This document shows, piece by piece, positions 62,980 through 64,000 of a stretch of 64,000 bases of DNA. Made by a program: the position numbers and the translations under genes. Below the pieces are notes generated by a model. The model was not told the origin of the DNA, did not search any database, and was given only the letters and a program-made list of their open reading frames with translations. Origin of the DNA: Euwallacea fornicatus. Lineage: Eukaryota > Arthropoda > Insecta > Coleoptera > Curculionidae. Positions within the stretch are counted from its first letter, which is position 1; every line of letters starts with the position of its first letter. The stretch is taken from assembly GCF_040115645.1 (NCBI RefSeq), contig NC_089551.1, forward strand, positions 1,116,001 to 1,180,000, written 5' to 3'.

Positions 62980-64000
62980 TTACTGTATCCGTCGCCACCT
63001 TTTTTTTTATTCTAAACATAAAGGAATATTCTAATTACCTTGGATTGGATAATTTCTGAAAACATAATAACCTAAAAGCCATCCACATCATACATCACGC
63101 ACGGTGAAACGGGGGAAAGTCGCTTATTTGCGAGATGAAAGGCTCGTCTGCTAATTTGAAATGAAGGTTTCATGATAACTGGCACAAGGGAGTCGCTGAT
63201 AAGCCGCTGCACTGGACCTGCGAACGTCCGATGGACAACTGGAGGTGAAAATGACCAGATAAACCTATAAATCATTGATCTGATAGATCGCGATAGAATA
63301 GACGAAGTCACTATCGGAATTTTAATTCATCAAAAATGGCCGCGCAGGGTAACGTGACAAACACCTACTTTTGACATTGACGCAATAAACTTTTTTCACG
63401 TCTTCGTGACAACTCTGTTAGCGGTGACATGTGTCGCTTTAAATTGTCCGATCGGCAACTCCTCGCCCGAGGCAGATTTGGTCGAATCGCTTCGCTTTTC
63501 CAACCTCTAACCATCACCTAAGCTTCTGAGGGGTAAACCAACAATCCCAGATATTACGGTAGGATTCATAGAAAATTTCTTTACTAAATTAAATATGTAA
63601 TTTGATTTGGTGCCGTGGCCCTTTTGTCTGCTTGGGAATCGGAACAGTTGCTCAGATGCACTGGGCCTGTTAATAAATCTCCTCCCTGATAAGATTTACC
63701 TCCTCGTAAAAGAAGATGAATTTACACTCTCCAGCATCCCCATATTATATTCTGTATTATAAGGGACGTTCGGGTTTGCCTTAGCCCCTGAGGATGTTTT
63801 GCATCAAGCTTGTTTACGATTTACTAAAAATCAATTTGTTTTAGCTTTTTTCGCGAAAGGGTGTAAGCGGGGTGGTACCTGTGTCAGGTGGTTATTTATC
63901 AAGCTTTTGTGTACACGGGCTTGCACACGTACGCATCTTAATTTTGTTTCGGTTTTATATTTTCGTCGGACCATTACCGCCTAACAAATTAATGACTGCC

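Larger units (their letters stand above)
58841..64000. other. Non-coding interval to window end
   Basis: No gene supported. TAAT-rich sequence with a TG run at 62615-62630 and a C14 run at 62966-62979. Confidence 0.45.

Noticed and set aside
1..64000. tRNA, rRNA, known microRNA or CRISPR array
   Set aside because: I scanned for B-box-like GGTTCGA contexts with pairing arms and for several well-known insect microRNA sequences and saw none; no regularly spaced repeats like CRISPR exist.

Overview
The window looks like nuclear DNA from an insect, most likely a beetle. The support is an insect RR-1 cuticular protein, an insect-type secreted C-type lectin, introns of about 55-60 nt, TATA plus TCAGT-type promoters, AATAAA polyadenylation signals, and many small DNA transposons whose ends read TA-CAGGGTGT. 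The beetle assignment is inference from general character, not from a diagnostic gene.

Region 1 (about 0.2-10.3 kb) is one complete polo kinase gene on the minus strand. It has five coding exons (566 aa), and its third intron is 7.6 kb. Two complete genes on the opposite strand lie inside that intron. One is an alpha-methylacyl-CoA racemase (374 aa) ending in the peroxisomal signal SKL. The other is a 625-aa protein built from four copies of a Cys-rich module that I cannot name. Polo intron 2 appears to use a non-canonical GC donor.

Region 2 (about 12.0-18.9 kb) holds a secreted C-type lectin with a clear TATA/Inr promoter and a non-coding first exon, then an unrecognised 195-aa protein gene with three coding exons. 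Between them lie a 113-bp palindrome and a dense cluster of ACAATG (Sox/HMG-type) motifs.

Region 3 (about 19-64 kb) is almost gene-free. The only gene I can support is an RR-1 cuticular protein on the minus strand at 28.4-29.2 kb. The rest is non-coding sequence with local clusters of short motifs: CCGGAG at 37 kb, GCCATCTTG at 40 kb and ACTCGTG at 51.5-55 kb. There is also a 44-bp element repeated at 48.5 and 50.8 kb, degenerate tandem duplications at 58 kb, and an island of nested DNA transposons at 42-45 kb with a decayed mariner-like element. A second decayed transposon lies at 55 kb. The shape suggests a regulatory landscape or large introns of a gene outside the window, but that is inference.

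The genes do not form a pathway. Polo is a mitotic kinase, AMACR is peroxisomal lipid metabolism, and the lectin and cuticle protein are secreted. Exon boundaries were read by eye from splice consensus, reading-frame continuity and remembered family alignments. No transcript or database search was used.
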